A DNA stretch of 34,042 bases from Minisyncoccota bacterium (GCA_018062305.1 JAGOSK010000007.1:1-34042), one strand, 5' to 3'; counted from the stretch's first letter, positions 27,124 to 33,862 are shown. The notes: a model not told the origin generated them from the letters alone. Numbers and translations: made by a program.

Positions 27124-27311
27124 GAGTTGGGTGAAGGTTTGGTTTTTCTTTCAGAGGGTCTTTCTTTGCCCTTAAATTTTCAAGTTGCAGTTTCGCACTT
27201 GGTGTTTGTGCATACAGCCTTCATATATTAGACCATAATACGAGTTGTAAGTCTAGTTTATTTTATGTATAAGTAGGAGTAATTTATTGAAGTTCACGTT
27301 CGCTTTGTACC
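27124..27311. other. Upstream region of the 158-codon gene, no gene seen
   Basis: AT-rich spacer between the reverse gene and the structured leader. TATTAT- and TAATAT-like sequences on the reverse strand near 27225-27245 could be promoter elements for the 158-codon gene. Nothing else is supported. Confidence 0.3.
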
Positions 27312-27394
27312 GGTGATTTGCCGGCATTGTACCCGTGTACACATCACCAGATGTGATATATCGCGATGTAGCCTGGAAATTTTGCCAGATTGCG
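27312..27394 (+). ncRNA. Structured leader with alternative hairpins upstream of an SD
   Basis: GGTGAT (27312-27317) can pair with ATCACC (27343-27348). The same bases also fall in a competing hairpin CACAT/ATGTG (27340-27344 with 27351-27355). A second hairpin follows: GCGAT with ATTGC (27363-27367 and 27389-27393) and CTGG/CCAG inside. This exclusive-pairing layout 20 nt ahead of a strong SD is what a riboswitch or attenuator would look like. No known class is recognised. Confidence 0.35.
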
Positions 27395-27413
27395 TCAGTG
27401 ATAGTTACAACAG

Positions 27414-27432
27414 AGGAGGTGTTATGAAGTAG
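27414..27432 (+). promoter_or_regulatory. Strong SD followed by a two-codon frame (ATG AAG TAG)
   Basis: AGGAGGT (27414-27420) with 4 nt between GGAGG and the ATG at 27424. The frame stops after two codons, then stays open for about 40 further codons. It could be a mini-frame, a leader, or a gene broken by a nonsense mutation. Confidence 0.4.
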
Positions 27433-27775
27433 ATCCAGCACATAGAGCAATCAGCACTGAATTGTGCCAGCTCACTCAACAACAGACCGAAGAACCATCA
27501 TATTTTTCAGTCAAGAATCGGAACAGGCGAAATCATGCCACTTTCAAAGTACCAGATATGAATCTGTGCAATCAAACAAGAACTGCACAGTTCACATCCA
27601 ACCTCTTGAGTGTCAATCAACAGCTGCATTCCTTAGTACGTGAGACGCGAATGCCTCACATCAGACTCCTGGAGACTAGCTCAAGTTTCATATTCTTTTA
27701 TTCCCTTAGTGCTCTAACCTAACAGGAAAGTATGCACACATAGGCGACAGCTTTAATGCGAAGAAATGGAATCTT
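27433..27775 (+). other. Stretch after the SD, coding status uncertain
   Basis: Between the two-codon frame and the terminator at 27776. An 86-codon frame with TTG start (27462-27722) reads CQLTQQQTEEPSYFSVKNRN and onward: polar, Gln/Asn-rich, with a hydrophobic end (FIFFYSLSAL). It has no SD of its own. The frame of the mini-ORF continues to a TGA near 27560. Either could be the remains of one gene, or the transcript may be non-coding. Confidence 0.3.
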
Positions 27776-27802
27776 GACCTCTCTCTGGGGTCTTTTTCTT
27801 TT
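27776..27802 (+). terminator. Probable terminator before dnaX
   Basis: GACC (27776-27779) can pair with GGTC (27789-27792), followed by TTTTTCTTTT. The stem is short but the T tract is good. It would close the transcript carrying the 27.3-27.7 kb leader. Confidence 0.5.
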
Positions 27803-27832
27803 ATATTTTTCGCTTGGAAGAACTTTTTAATA

Positions 27833-27838
27833 TATAAT
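27833..27838 (+). promoter_or_regulatory. -10 element directly ahead of dnaX
   Basis: TATAAT ends 8 nt before the dnaX ATG at 27847. Transcription would start at or next to the A of ATG, implying a leaderless mRNA. A TTGGAA further upstream is a possible but badly spaced -35. Confidence 0.4.
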
Positions 27839-27846
27839 ATCCGCAT

Positions 27847-28965
27847 ATGTCACACGAATCCGCATCAAAAGATTTACAAAAACCAACCCCACCCGCAAAA
27901 CCACACCTTTCTCTATATCGAAAATATCGACCACATACATTTGCGGATGTAGTGGGCCAAGATCATATTGTTGATGTGCTCAAACAGTCTGTTGAAAACG
28001 GAACTATTGGTCATGCGTATCTTTTTTGTGGATCACGAGGAACGGGTAAGACTTCTATAGCACGTATTTTTGCACGAGCACTTGGTACGACGGCAAATGA
28101 TCTGTATGAAATAGATGCAGCGTCAAATACGAGTGTAGATGATATTCGAGAACTTTCTGAAGCGGTGCATACGGTACCACTCGAATCAAAATACAAAGTA
28201 TATATTTTGGACGAAGTCCACATGCTTTCAAAAGCTGCGTTTAATGCATTTCTCAAAACGCTCGAAGAACCACCAAAGCATGTCATTTTCATACTCGCTA
28301 CAACAGAGACAGAGAAACTTCCTGAAACTATTGTCTCACGATGTGAGGTATACAATTTCAAAAAACCTACTGCAGAGATGCTGAAGGGGGTAGTGATGAA
28401 CATCGCTGACAAAGAGTTTTATAAAATTGAGAGTTCTGCAGCAGAATTGATTGCTTTACTTGGTGATGGTTCATTTAGAGATACTTTGGGCAATCTGCAG
28501 AAAGTTATGAGTTATTCAAGCAATGCTGCTGCTAGTGGTGAAACGGGTAAAAATATTACCCTTGAAAAAGTTGAACAAATCACTGGCGCGCCAAAAGCAG
28601 TAGTGGTTTCTGATTTCGTAAAAGGATTGGTCACAAAAGATGCGAGTCTTGCACTCGCAGCACTCGGTACAGCTGGGCGAGAAAATCTCGATATGAAAGT
28701 ATTTGCAAAGCTTGCCATGACACGACTTCGATATATGCTCATGCGAACTATTGCGGAAAAAGAGGCGAGTCTACTTGCGAGTGATTTGTCAGCGAGTGAT
28801 GTGGTGCTCTTTGATGGTCTGGCAAAACAAGTGACAGGACAACAAATAGCGGGAGTGCTCCGAAAAATGCTTGAGGTATACCACTCAATCGGTAAAACAT
28901 ATGTGCAGAGTTTGCCGTTGGAATTGGTAGTGGGGGAGGTGGTTGCGACAACAGAGGGGAAGTAA
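27847..28965 (+). CDS. dnaX: DNA polymerase III clamp-loader subunit gamma/tau
   Basis: AAA+ ATPase that loads the sliding clamp. The start of the domain is LYRKYRPHTFADVVGQDHIVDVL. Walker A is CGSRGTGKTS (61-70), Walker B LDEVHMLSKAAFNAFLKTLEEPP, sensor 1 ATTETEKLP, then the SRC motif (164-166). At 372 residues it is gamma-sized, with no tau extension. The odd feature is the gap between ARIFARALG and DLYEIDAASN: the usual four-cysteine zinc module of about 30 residues is entirely absent, replaced by TTAN. The ATPase core and collar domain otherwise look intact, so it is probably functional. No SD; a TATAAT lies just upstream. Confidence 0.95.
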   Translation: MSHESASKDLQKPTPPAKPHLSLYRKYRPHTFADVVGQDHIVDVLKQSVENGTIGHAYLFCGSRGTGKTSIARIFARALGTTANDLYEIDAASNTSVDDIRELSEAVHTVPLESKYKVYILDEVHMLSKAAFNAFLKTLEEPPKHVIFILATTETEKLPETIVSRCEVYNFKKPTAEMLKGVVMNIADKEFYKIESSAAELIALLGDGSFRDTLGNLQKVMSYSSNAAASGETGKNITLEKVEQITGAPKAVVVSDFVKGLVTKDASLALAALGTAGRENLDMKVFAKLAMTRLRYMLMRTIAEKEASLLASDLSASDVVLFDGLAKQVTGQQIAGVLRKMLEVYHSIGKTYVQSLPLELVVGEVVATTEGK

Positions 28966-29163
28966 ATGTGTGTGATTTCGTGGTGTGAATTTGTACGGAA
29001 TGCGCCGCTTTAAATTTTTGGAAAATTCCAAAACCCGTCAACTAATTTTTTGTAAAATGTGAGTGCGATTTTGGCTTGAATATATAAGGGTGGTATGAGT
29101 TGTACACAAGTTTCTTTTGCGATTTTTCGGTAAATTTTGAAACGTGGATGATATAACTTTGGT

Positions 29164-30015
29164 ATGACTATTATCGAAACAACATACAGCAAAATATATG
29201 GAATAAAAAAGTTTAATTTACCAAACCATTCAGCGCACTTAAGTCATTCAAATCAATCAAACAAATCCGCACCCGCGCCACTTCCGAGCGAAAGAAACTG
29301 TGGCACTCGACACGATCCATCAGTTAAAGAAAAGGCTATAGCGATGCGGAGAGAAGGGAAGGTGTATGGAGAAATTCTTGCGGTTGTGCCTGTCTCAAAA
29401 TCAACACTTTCGCTATGGCTTCGCGAGGTGGGACTTTCTATTCCGCAACAACAGCACATTACAAAACTCCGAATGCAAGCTCAGCAGAAGGGTGCTCGTG
29501 TACGTCATGAAATGGCAGTAGAAAAGAGAGATGGTATCTATGATATATCACGCGACCAGATTGGAGGTTTGAGTGATAGGGAGGTGTGGCTTTTGGCTAC
29601 TATGGCATACTGGGCTGAAGGGTCCAAAGAGCGAAAACATGGCACAGGTGTTGGAGCAGAATTTTCAAACATGGACCCACGAATGCTTCGTGTCTATATA
29701 TTTTGGCTCACACATATTCAAAAGATTCCTCGTACAAATATCGCTTTTGAAATATATATTCATGAAAATAGTAAACATAATGTAGAAACGGTTCAAAAAT
29801 ACTGGGCTACAGAGCTTTCTATTTCAGTACAAGACTTACAGAAAGTGAGATTTAAAACTCATTCACTTAAAACTAATCGTAAGAATATTGGTAACTTGTA
29901 TTACGGGTTAATTCGAGTTAGAGTAGTGTCTAGTTCATCCCTTGTAAGACAGCTTGAAGGGTGGGCGCAAGGTATCGATACTGTTATAAAAAGTAAGATA
30001 ACACTCGACCCTTGA
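29164..30015 (+). CDS. HTH-domain protein with a YWAEGSK-type C-terminal domain
   Basis: 283 residues. The N-terminal 48 are low complexity (Ser/His/Asn/Pro). Next is a helix-turn-helix of the resolvase type at about 51-92 (DPSVKEKAIAMRREGKVYGE, VSKSTLSLWLREVGLS), then a basic linker. The C-terminal domain has the landmarks ATMAYWAEGSK (146-155), EFSNMDPRMLRVYIFWL, EIYIHENSKHNVETVQKYW and LIRVRVVSSSSLVRQLEGW. This layout recurs in hypothetical DNA-binding proteins of many bacteria and resembles a LAGLIDADG-like fold in motif spacing; that is inference. The start at 29164 keeps the full HTH, though the true start may be later. Preceded by 198 nt with no gene. tRNA-Gln begins 10 nt after the stop. 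Confidence 0.72.
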   Translation: MTIIETTYSKIYGIKKFNLPNHSAHLSHSNQSNKSAPAPLPSERNCGTRHDPSVKEKAIAMRREGKVYGEILAVVPVSKSTLSLWLREVGLSIPQQQHITKLRMQAQQKGARVRHEMAVEKRDGIYDISRDQIGGLSDREVWLLATMAYWAEGSKERKHGTGVGAEFSNMDPRMLRVYIFWLTHIQKIPRTNIAFEIYIHENSKHNVETVQKYWATELSISVQDLQKVRFKTHSLKTNRKNIGNLYYGLIRVRVVSSSSLVRQLEGWAQGIDTVIKSKITLDP

Positions 30016-30024
30016 CAAAATCAT

Positions 30025-30095
30025 TGGGGGATCGTCTAATGGCAGGACTGCGATTTTTGGTGTCGCGTATTTAGGTTCGAGTCCTAATCCCCCAG
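30025..30095 (+). tRNA. tRNA-Gln (anticodon TTG)
   Basis: Full cloverleaf: acceptor TGGGGGA/TCCCCCA (30025-30031 with 30088-30094), D-arm GTC/GAC, anticodon stem GCGAT/GTCGC with loop TTTTGGT (anticodon TTG, reading CAA), a 4-nt variable region, and T-arm TTAGG/CCTAA with loop TTCGAGT. Discriminator G at 30095. CCA is not encoded. Confidence 0.93.
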
Positions 30096-30106
30096 CAATC
30101 ATGTGA

Positions 30107-30201
30107 GCCCGACCGAGACGGCTAAAATCGCCGTTTAGGTCATAAAGTTTTGAAGACCAGTCATGGACACGAACCTTCGTGTAAGGGTGTCTTAGATGGG
30201 C
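30107..30201 (+). ncRNA. Predicted three-way-junction RNA downstream of tRNA-Gln
   Basis: P1: GCCC (30107-30110) with GGGC (30198-30201). P2: GACC/GGTC (30111-30114 with 30138-30141) and ACGGC/GCCGT (30118-30122 with 30130-30134), separated by a 3x3 internal loop, with a 7-nt apical loop. P3: GACAC/GTGTC (30166-30170 with 30187-30191) and CCTT/AAGG (30174-30177 with 30183-30186), with a 3-nt bulge. P1 and P2 are adjacent and could stack. It lies between tRNA-Gln and the PQ-loop-like gene. It could be a riboswitch-like leader or an independent small RNA. Class not recognised. Confidence 0.5.
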
Positions 30202-30314
30202 CGAAAAACAGAAATATTTTTATAGAAAGTATAGTGTTTTTTTGCTACAATTATAAATATGTCATCTCACTTAAGATCAAGCTTTTCTCCAAATAGTTTT
30301 CACTAATAAAATAT

Positions 30315-30947
30315 ATGTTTACAACTTTCACAACTAATTTTTACTTAGGTATTTCACTCGCACACTGGCTTGTTATCTTATCCGCAATCATAAGTTTGAG
30401 TGGTGCTTTCGCATATATTCGTGACATGTTTAAAGGTAAGTCAAAACCGAATCTTGTTACATGGGGTCTGTGGGCATTTGCTCCTCTTGTTGCCACTGGA
30501 GCAGCACTTTCTGTAGATGCAAATTCTTGGTCAACGGTCAGAATATTTATGTCAGGGTTTGGTCCTCTTCTTGTATTTATTTTCGCCTTCATTGTAAAAC
30601 AAGGATATTGGAAATTATCAAAATTCGACTACTCATGTGGAATCCTATCTGTTGTTGCACTCTTTGCTTGGCTTGTTGCGGATTCTCCAGTAATGGCAAT
30701 ATTAATTGCTGCGATTGCAGATCTTTTTGCAACCCTTCCTACCGTAATAAAAGCATGGAAATATCCTGAGACTGAAACTTTATATACTTACTTTGTAGGC
30801 TTGTTTACTGCAAGCATCGTAATCCCAGCGATACCAGTTTGGAATATAGAAAACTCAGCATTTCAAGTTTATCTACTTCTAGCGAATACGACCTTGTTCA
30901 TTGTCGTTTTAAGAGGTTACTTTTTGAGAAAAGCTATTAAAAATTAG
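30315..30947 (+). CDS. PQ-loop-like multi-pass membrane protein
   Basis: 210 residues with about seven membrane segments and two related halves. Half one: HWLVILSAIISLSGAFAYIRDM, then FKGKSKPNLVTWGLWAFAPLV. Half two: MAILIAAIADLFATLPTVIKA, then WKYPETETLYTYFVGLF. Each half contains a Y/P-containing helix followed by a basic/proline loop and a W/Y-rich helix, resembling PQ-loop (SWEET-like) transporters. Substrate unknown. The predicted three-way-junction RNA at 30107-30201 lies about 110 nt before the start and could control it. An A/T-rich leader with TACAAT and TATAAA sequences near 30245-30260 may be its promoter. No SD. It is convergent with the recombinase, only 10 bp between stops, no terminator seen. 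Confidence 0.75.
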   Translation: MFTTFTTNFYLGISLAHWLVILSAIISLSGAFAYIRDMFKGKSKPNLVTWGLWAFAPLVATGAALSVDANSWSTVRIFMSGFGPLLVFIFAFIVKQGYWKLSKFDYSCGILSVVALFAWLVADSPVMAILIAAIADLFATLPTVIKAWKYPETETLYTYFVGLFTASIVIPAIPVWNIENSAFQVYLLLANTTLFIVVLRGYFLRKAIKN

Positions 30948-30957
30948 TGACCATATC

Positions 30958-32244
30958 TTACACCAATGTTAGTTGTTTATCTTTCAACACCATCTTGCTC
31001 CTCAGGTGACTTAGCAACTCTCGCTTTTCATGTAGAGGTCTCTTTCTTAGAATGTGTTTCGCGTAGTTCCTAATGTCCACTTCTTTGATCTTGATTTTCT
31101 CTTTGACTTCTTTTCCGAGTACTGACTCTTGGAATTCATTGTGAGATTCTATTTCTGCCTTGATTCTGTCTTTCATACCTATCTCATCCAGTGATACGGT
31201 ATCAAGTATATTTGCTAATTGTTCTATCAAATCTTCCTCTCGAATGTGTCCACACTGACAGTACTTATCTTTGAACTTGGTGCATCCATAGTATACGTAT
31301 CTGTTCGTTGTGCCGTCTTTGAGCTTCTTGAATTTTTCATCTGCGGTTATTCCTGATCCGCAAAGTCCACAGGTGATCATCTTGGTGAATGCGAATTCCT
31401 TATCCTGTGTTCTTGTCAGGTGATCGTTACTTATCTTGTCCTGTACCTGATTGTACAAATCCTTAGTGACAATTGGTTCGTGCTTTCCGACATACCATTG
31501 TCCACTTCCTTTCGGGTATTCAAATTCGCCATAATAGAAGGTGCTTTTGAGAATTATATATACATTACTCAATGTCAGTGGTTTTCCATTTTTGGTCTTG
31601 AATCGTATATCTTCACTTAGCCATTTGAAGAGTTTTCGTCCAGACCATCCATCGTATGCGACCTTCTCATACATTTGCCTTATAACATCTGCTCTGTGCT
31701 CATCTTTCATAACTTCGCATTTACGATTTCTATCAGAGTGACTCAAATATCCAGTAGGGGGTACTGATGGCCATAAGCCCATCTCGCATCTCGCTCGTAG
31801 TCCTCGTTTTACATTCACCATCTTGTTGTCGTTCTCGAGCTTTGCTTGTGATCCCAAGATCATCAGTAAGAATTTCTCGTTTGGATTGTTTGTGAATTTC
31901 TGTCCGTAAGTACGTATCTCGTGCAGGAGCTTTTGATCCATGAGGTCTACAACTGCTCCGAGGTCTCCAGCGTTTCTTGATAGGCGATCTGGTGCCCATG
32001 TTAGGATTCCATTAAATTTGCCTTGCCTGATTTCACTGATGAGCTCGTTGTATACAGGTCTTTGCCCAACTTCTTTAGAGGAGTGTGATTCACGCTTAAT
32101 CTCCACAATTTCCAAACCTTCTCGCTCGGCGAGACTGATCATCTCCTTTACCTGCGATTCTATTGATAATGCTTGTTTGTCCTCCTGTTCCGTTGATTTA
32201 CGGGCATAGAGGCAGTATTTGACGGGAAGTACCTCTTCTGGCAC
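30958..32244 (-). CDS. Serine site-specific recombinase (resolvase/integrase family)
   Basis: 428 residues. The resolvase catalytic domain starts VKYCLYARKSTEQEDKQALS, with the nucleophilic serine in ARKS and active-site arginines in the TWAPDRLSRN motif. Next is the recombinase domain (about 150-260; PTGYLSHSD, YEKVAYDGWSGRKLFKWL, IILKSTFYYGEFEYP). A zinc-ribbon follows (CGLCGSGIT ... YYGCTKFKDKYCQCG), and a Lys/Glu-rich C-terminal helix ends the protein. This is the architecture of large serine recombinases that integrate and excise mobile DNA, though it is on the short side. GTG start (VPEEVLPVKYC). The start abuts the truncated LapA-like frame on the opposite strand, which suggests an attachment-site junction there. 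No partner directionality factor seen. Confidence 0.93.
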   Translation of the reverse strand: MPEEVLPVKYCLYARKSTEQEDKQALSIESQVKEMISLAEREGLEIVEIKRESHSSKEVGQRPVYNELISEIRQGKFNGILTWAPDRLSRNAGDLGAVVDLMDQKLLHEIRTYGQKFTNNPNEKFLLMILGSQAKLENDNKMVNVKRGLRARCEMGLWPSVPPTGYLSHSDRNRKCEVMKDEHRADVIRQMYEKVAYDGWSGRKLFKWLSEDIRFKTKNGKPLTLSNVYIILKSTFYYGEFEYPKGSGQWYVGKHEPIVTKDLYNQVQDKISNDHLTRTQDKEFAFTKMITCGLCGSGITADEKFKKLKDGTTNRYVYYGCTKFKDKYCQCGHIREEDLIEQLANILDTVSLDEIGMKDRIKAEIESHNEFQESVLGKEVKEKIKIKEVDIRNYAKHILRKRPLHEKRELLSHLRSKMVLKDKQLTLV

Positions 32245-32286
32245 CTCACAGGGTCGCTCGCTGTCATCCTTTTATTTGCACTAGCA

Positions 32287-32499
32287 ATGGGCATTATTAT
32301 CACGGTGTTACTTCTGCTACCAGAACTCATCAGTAACCATTTTAAATATAGAAGCATCCAAAAAGATAATGAGAAGTTATACATAGAATTGCAAAAACAA
32401 AAAGAACTCATTCTGTTTGCAAAACACGAGCAACCTACTCAAGAGGAGATTTATTCGATCGAGCATGGAGCGATAGATATGAGTGGGGAGGTTAGGTAA
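32287..32499 (+). CDS. LapA-like small membrane protein, probably 5'-truncated
   Basis: 70 residues from the ATG at 32287: a membrane segment (GIIITVLLLLPELI) then a coiled coil (YRSIQKDNEKLYIELQKQKE) and a polar tail. The reading frame is open upstream to about 32197 with no start codon. The codons from 32260 spell AVILLFALA directly before the ATG, completing a normal-length transmembrane helix. That helix plus coiled coil resembles the C-terminal half of LapA/DUF1049 proteins, whose first hydrophobic half is missing. The upstream part coincides with the recombinase 5' end on the other strand. I infer that an insertion or deletion replaced the 5' half, leaving a remnant or a shortened gene. 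Confidence 0.5.
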   Translation: MGIIITVLLLLPELISNHFKYRSIQKDNEKLYIELQKQKELILFAKHEQPTQEEIYSIEHGAIDMSGEVR

Positions 32500-32570
32500 T
32501 GAAGGGGGGGGGTACACACCTCGATATTTTTAATGTTACTGTATTCAGTTACATTAAAAATAAGGCTTGA
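32499..32570 (+). CDS. Possible 23-codon ORF starting with a G tract
   Basis: The ATG overlaps the stop of the previous frame (TAATG). It reads MKGGGTHLDIFNVTVFSYIK then NKA and stops. The segment IFNVTVFSYIKN resembles residues NFNVTEFGNIKN of the KilA-N protein downstream and is encoded by palindrome A. It may be a duplicate fragment and not a gene. Confidence 0.25.
   Translation: MKGGGTHLDIFNVTVFSYIKNKA
32504..32512 (+). repeat. G9 homopolymer tract
   Basis: Nine consecutive G in an AT-rich context, within the short frame at 32499. Prone to slippage, so either a contingency tract or an assembly error. Confidence 0.6.
32527..32560. repeat. KilA-N palindrome A (upstream)
   Basis: 15-nt arms (TTTTTAATGTTACTG and 32546-32560) pair with one mismatch around a 4-nt centre. 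Shares the core TTAATGTTA with palindromes B and C. Confidence 0.75.
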
Positions 32571-32591
32571 ATAAACGCTGTTTTTGTTAAA

Positions 32592-32623
32592 TTTTAATAT
32601 TATTGATTTCAATAACATTAAAA
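32592..32623. repeat. KilA-N palindrome B (promoter-proximal)
   Basis: 15-nt arms (TTTTAATATTATTGA and 32609-32623) with one mismatch and a 2-nt centre. It overlaps the expected -35 position of the promoter whose -10 is at 32639, a typical repressor-operator placement. Confidence 0.7.
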
Positions 32624-32638
32624 GTGTCACAATAGAGT

Positions 32639-32644
32639 TATAAT
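32639..32644 (+). promoter_or_regulatory. -10 element for the KilA-N gene
   Basis: TATAAT, 56 nt before the ATG. The surrounding 18 nt (32636-32653) are identical to those before the pilus cluster at 15148-15165. Palindrome B covers the -35 region. Confidence 0.5.
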
Positions 32645-32694
32645 TTTATCTTTATTTTAAGGAAAATTCAGCACCCAAATGCAATACTCTGGGA

Positions 32695-33552
32695 ATGAAG
32701 AAAATTAAAATAGATAATTTAGAAATTCACATATACAAACATAATGAAGACGATTACATATCTCTAACCGATATGGCGAAGTTTGGTGATACTTCTGCGA
32801 CGGGTATAGTTATAGCACATTGGCTTTCTACTAAGTACACTATCCAGTTTATGGGTGCATGGGAGCAAGCTTTCAACCCAAATTTTAATGTTACCGAATT
32901 CGGTAACATTAAAAACATGGCTGGAACAAACAGTTTTTTACTCTCCACATCAAAATGGATACAGAAAACGAACGCTGTCGGTATTCGCGCTTCCGTAGGA
33001 CGCTATGGTGGAGGAACCTTTGCACACAAGGACATCGCCTTTGAATTTGCCACATGGCTGTCACCCGAATTCAAGTTGTATCTCATAAAAGAATTCCAAA
33101 GACTCAAAAAACAAGATGAGACTAAATCATCTACGTTAGACTGGAGTGCCAAAAGAATGCTTACCAAGATTAATTATAAAATTCACACCGATTCAATAAA
33201 ACAGCATATTATTATTCCGAAAAAGCTATCAGGCAAAGATTCAATTATTCTCTATGCGACAGAAGCTGATGTACTCAATAAGGCCTTGTTTGGTATGACC
33301 GCAAAAGAATGGAGAGCGACCAATCCGAACTTAGAGGGTAATATTCGCGACTATGCAGATGTATATCAATTAGTCTGTCTTTCAAATCTTGAAAATATAA
33401 ATGCAGAGTATATACGCGCTGGTATTTCTCAAGGTGAGAGACTTTTAAAGCTCAATGAAAGTGCCATATACCAGATGAAGTCTTTACAGACAAATAGTAA
33501 TTTAATTGAGGTTTCTAATAGAAAAGGAGTTTTTAATTCTCAAATACTGTAA
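32695..33552 (+). CDS. KilA-N domain DNA-binding protein
   Basis: 285 residues. The N-terminal KilA-N domain is complete: YISLTDMAKFGD, IVIAHWLSTKYTIQFMGAWEQ, FNPNFNVTEFGNIKN, NSFLLSTSKWIQKTNAVGI, GRYGGGTFAHKDIAFEFATW and LSPEFKLYLIKEFQRLKKQ. The C-terminal part (about 150-285) is the helical region found with bacterial full-length KilA-N proteins (NKALFGMTAKEWRATNPN, GNIRDYADVYQLVCLSNLE). KilA-N domains occur in phage and large DNA virus regulators and antirepressors; here it is probably a transcriptional regulator of an accessory element. The codons for NFNVTEFGNIKN form a perfect 32-bp palindrome related to two sites upstream, suggesting autoregulation. No SD. Confidence 0.9.
   Translation: MKKIKIDNLEIHIYKHNEDDYISLTDMAKFGDTSATGIVIAHWLSTKYTIQFMGAWEQAFNPNFNVTEFGNIKNMAGTNSFLLSTSKWIQKTNAVGIRASVGRYGGGTFAHKDIAFEFATWLSPEFKLYLIKEFQRLKKQDETKSSTLDWSAKRMLTKINYKIHTDSIKQHIIIPKKLSGKDSIILYATEADVLNKALFGMTAKEWRATNPNLEGNIRDYADVYQLVCLSNLENINAEYIRAGISQGERLLKLNESAIYQMKSLQTNSNLIEVSNRKGVFNSQIL
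32883..32914. repeat. KilA-N palindrome C (inside the coding sequence)
   Basis: A perfect 32-bp palindrome, half-arm TTTTAATGTTACCGAA, in frame within the KilA-N gene and encoding part of its most conserved motif. Same core as A and B. Confidence 0.85.
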
Positions 33553-33593
33553 AAATATTTTGTATGATATAATTTACGCATTATAAATTTCGC

Positions 33594-33630
33594 ACGCATA
33601 GATATAAGGATTCAAAAGGTATCTGTGTGT
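33594..33630 (+). promoter_or_regulatory. Leader hairpin upstream of the small basic peptide gene
   Basis: ACGCATAGATA (33594-33604) pairs with TATCTGTGTGT (33620-33630) through 11 pairs, two of them G-T, around a 15-nt loop starting TAAGGATTC. Loop size and start resemble the three-copy palindromic repeats. It ends 15 nt before the ATG at 33646. Confidence 0.4.
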
Positions 33631-33645
33631 AATTAAATAAAACAT

Positions 33646-33714
33646 ATGCCAAAAGGAGTACAAAAGGGAAAAGAAAAAAAGAAACCAAAAACTTCAACAA
33701 AAAAGAAGAAGTAA
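33646..33714 (+). CDS. Small Lys-rich basic peptide
   Basis: 22 codons, beginning MPKGVQKGKEKKKPK and ending in four lysines; 12 of 22 residues are Lys. It has its own transcription signals: TATAAT- and TATAAA-like sequences about 70 nt upstream, a leader hairpin, and a long-stem terminator 21 nt after the stop. The ACATATG start context is the same as for csaA. Highly basic 20-30 residue proteins with an MxKG start are seen as conserved hypotheticals in several bacteria. Such peptides often bind RNA or ribosomes, but that is inference. It is short, so translation is not certain, but the bracketing signals argue for a real gene. Confidence 0.6.
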   Translation: MPKGVQKGKEKKKPKTSTKKKK

Positions 33715-33735
33715 TAGTTTTCAGCGAAGTCGTTA

Positions 33736-33794
33736 CAACTAAAAATACCCAGCGTTAACTCATCACTATATCAAGCGCTGGGTGTTTTTAGTTG
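33736..33794 (+). terminator. Long-stem bidirectional terminator
   Basis: A 19-pair stem (33736-33754 with 33776-33794, core ACCCAGCG/CGCTGGGT, one G-T) with a 21-nt loop. A5 and T5 runs in the arms. Confidence 0.88.
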
Positions 33795-33862
33795 CGTGTA
33801 TTGAATTACAACCTCGTACACTCTAGTGAACTCTACAAAATCCTTTGTATGAGTATGGGTTG

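Noticed and set aside
30012-30040. TTGACA-17-TCTAAT promoter at the tRNA-Gln 5' end
   Set aside because: The -10 would be inside the tRNA, and the TTGACA comes from the end of the preceding gene. Coincidence is more likely.
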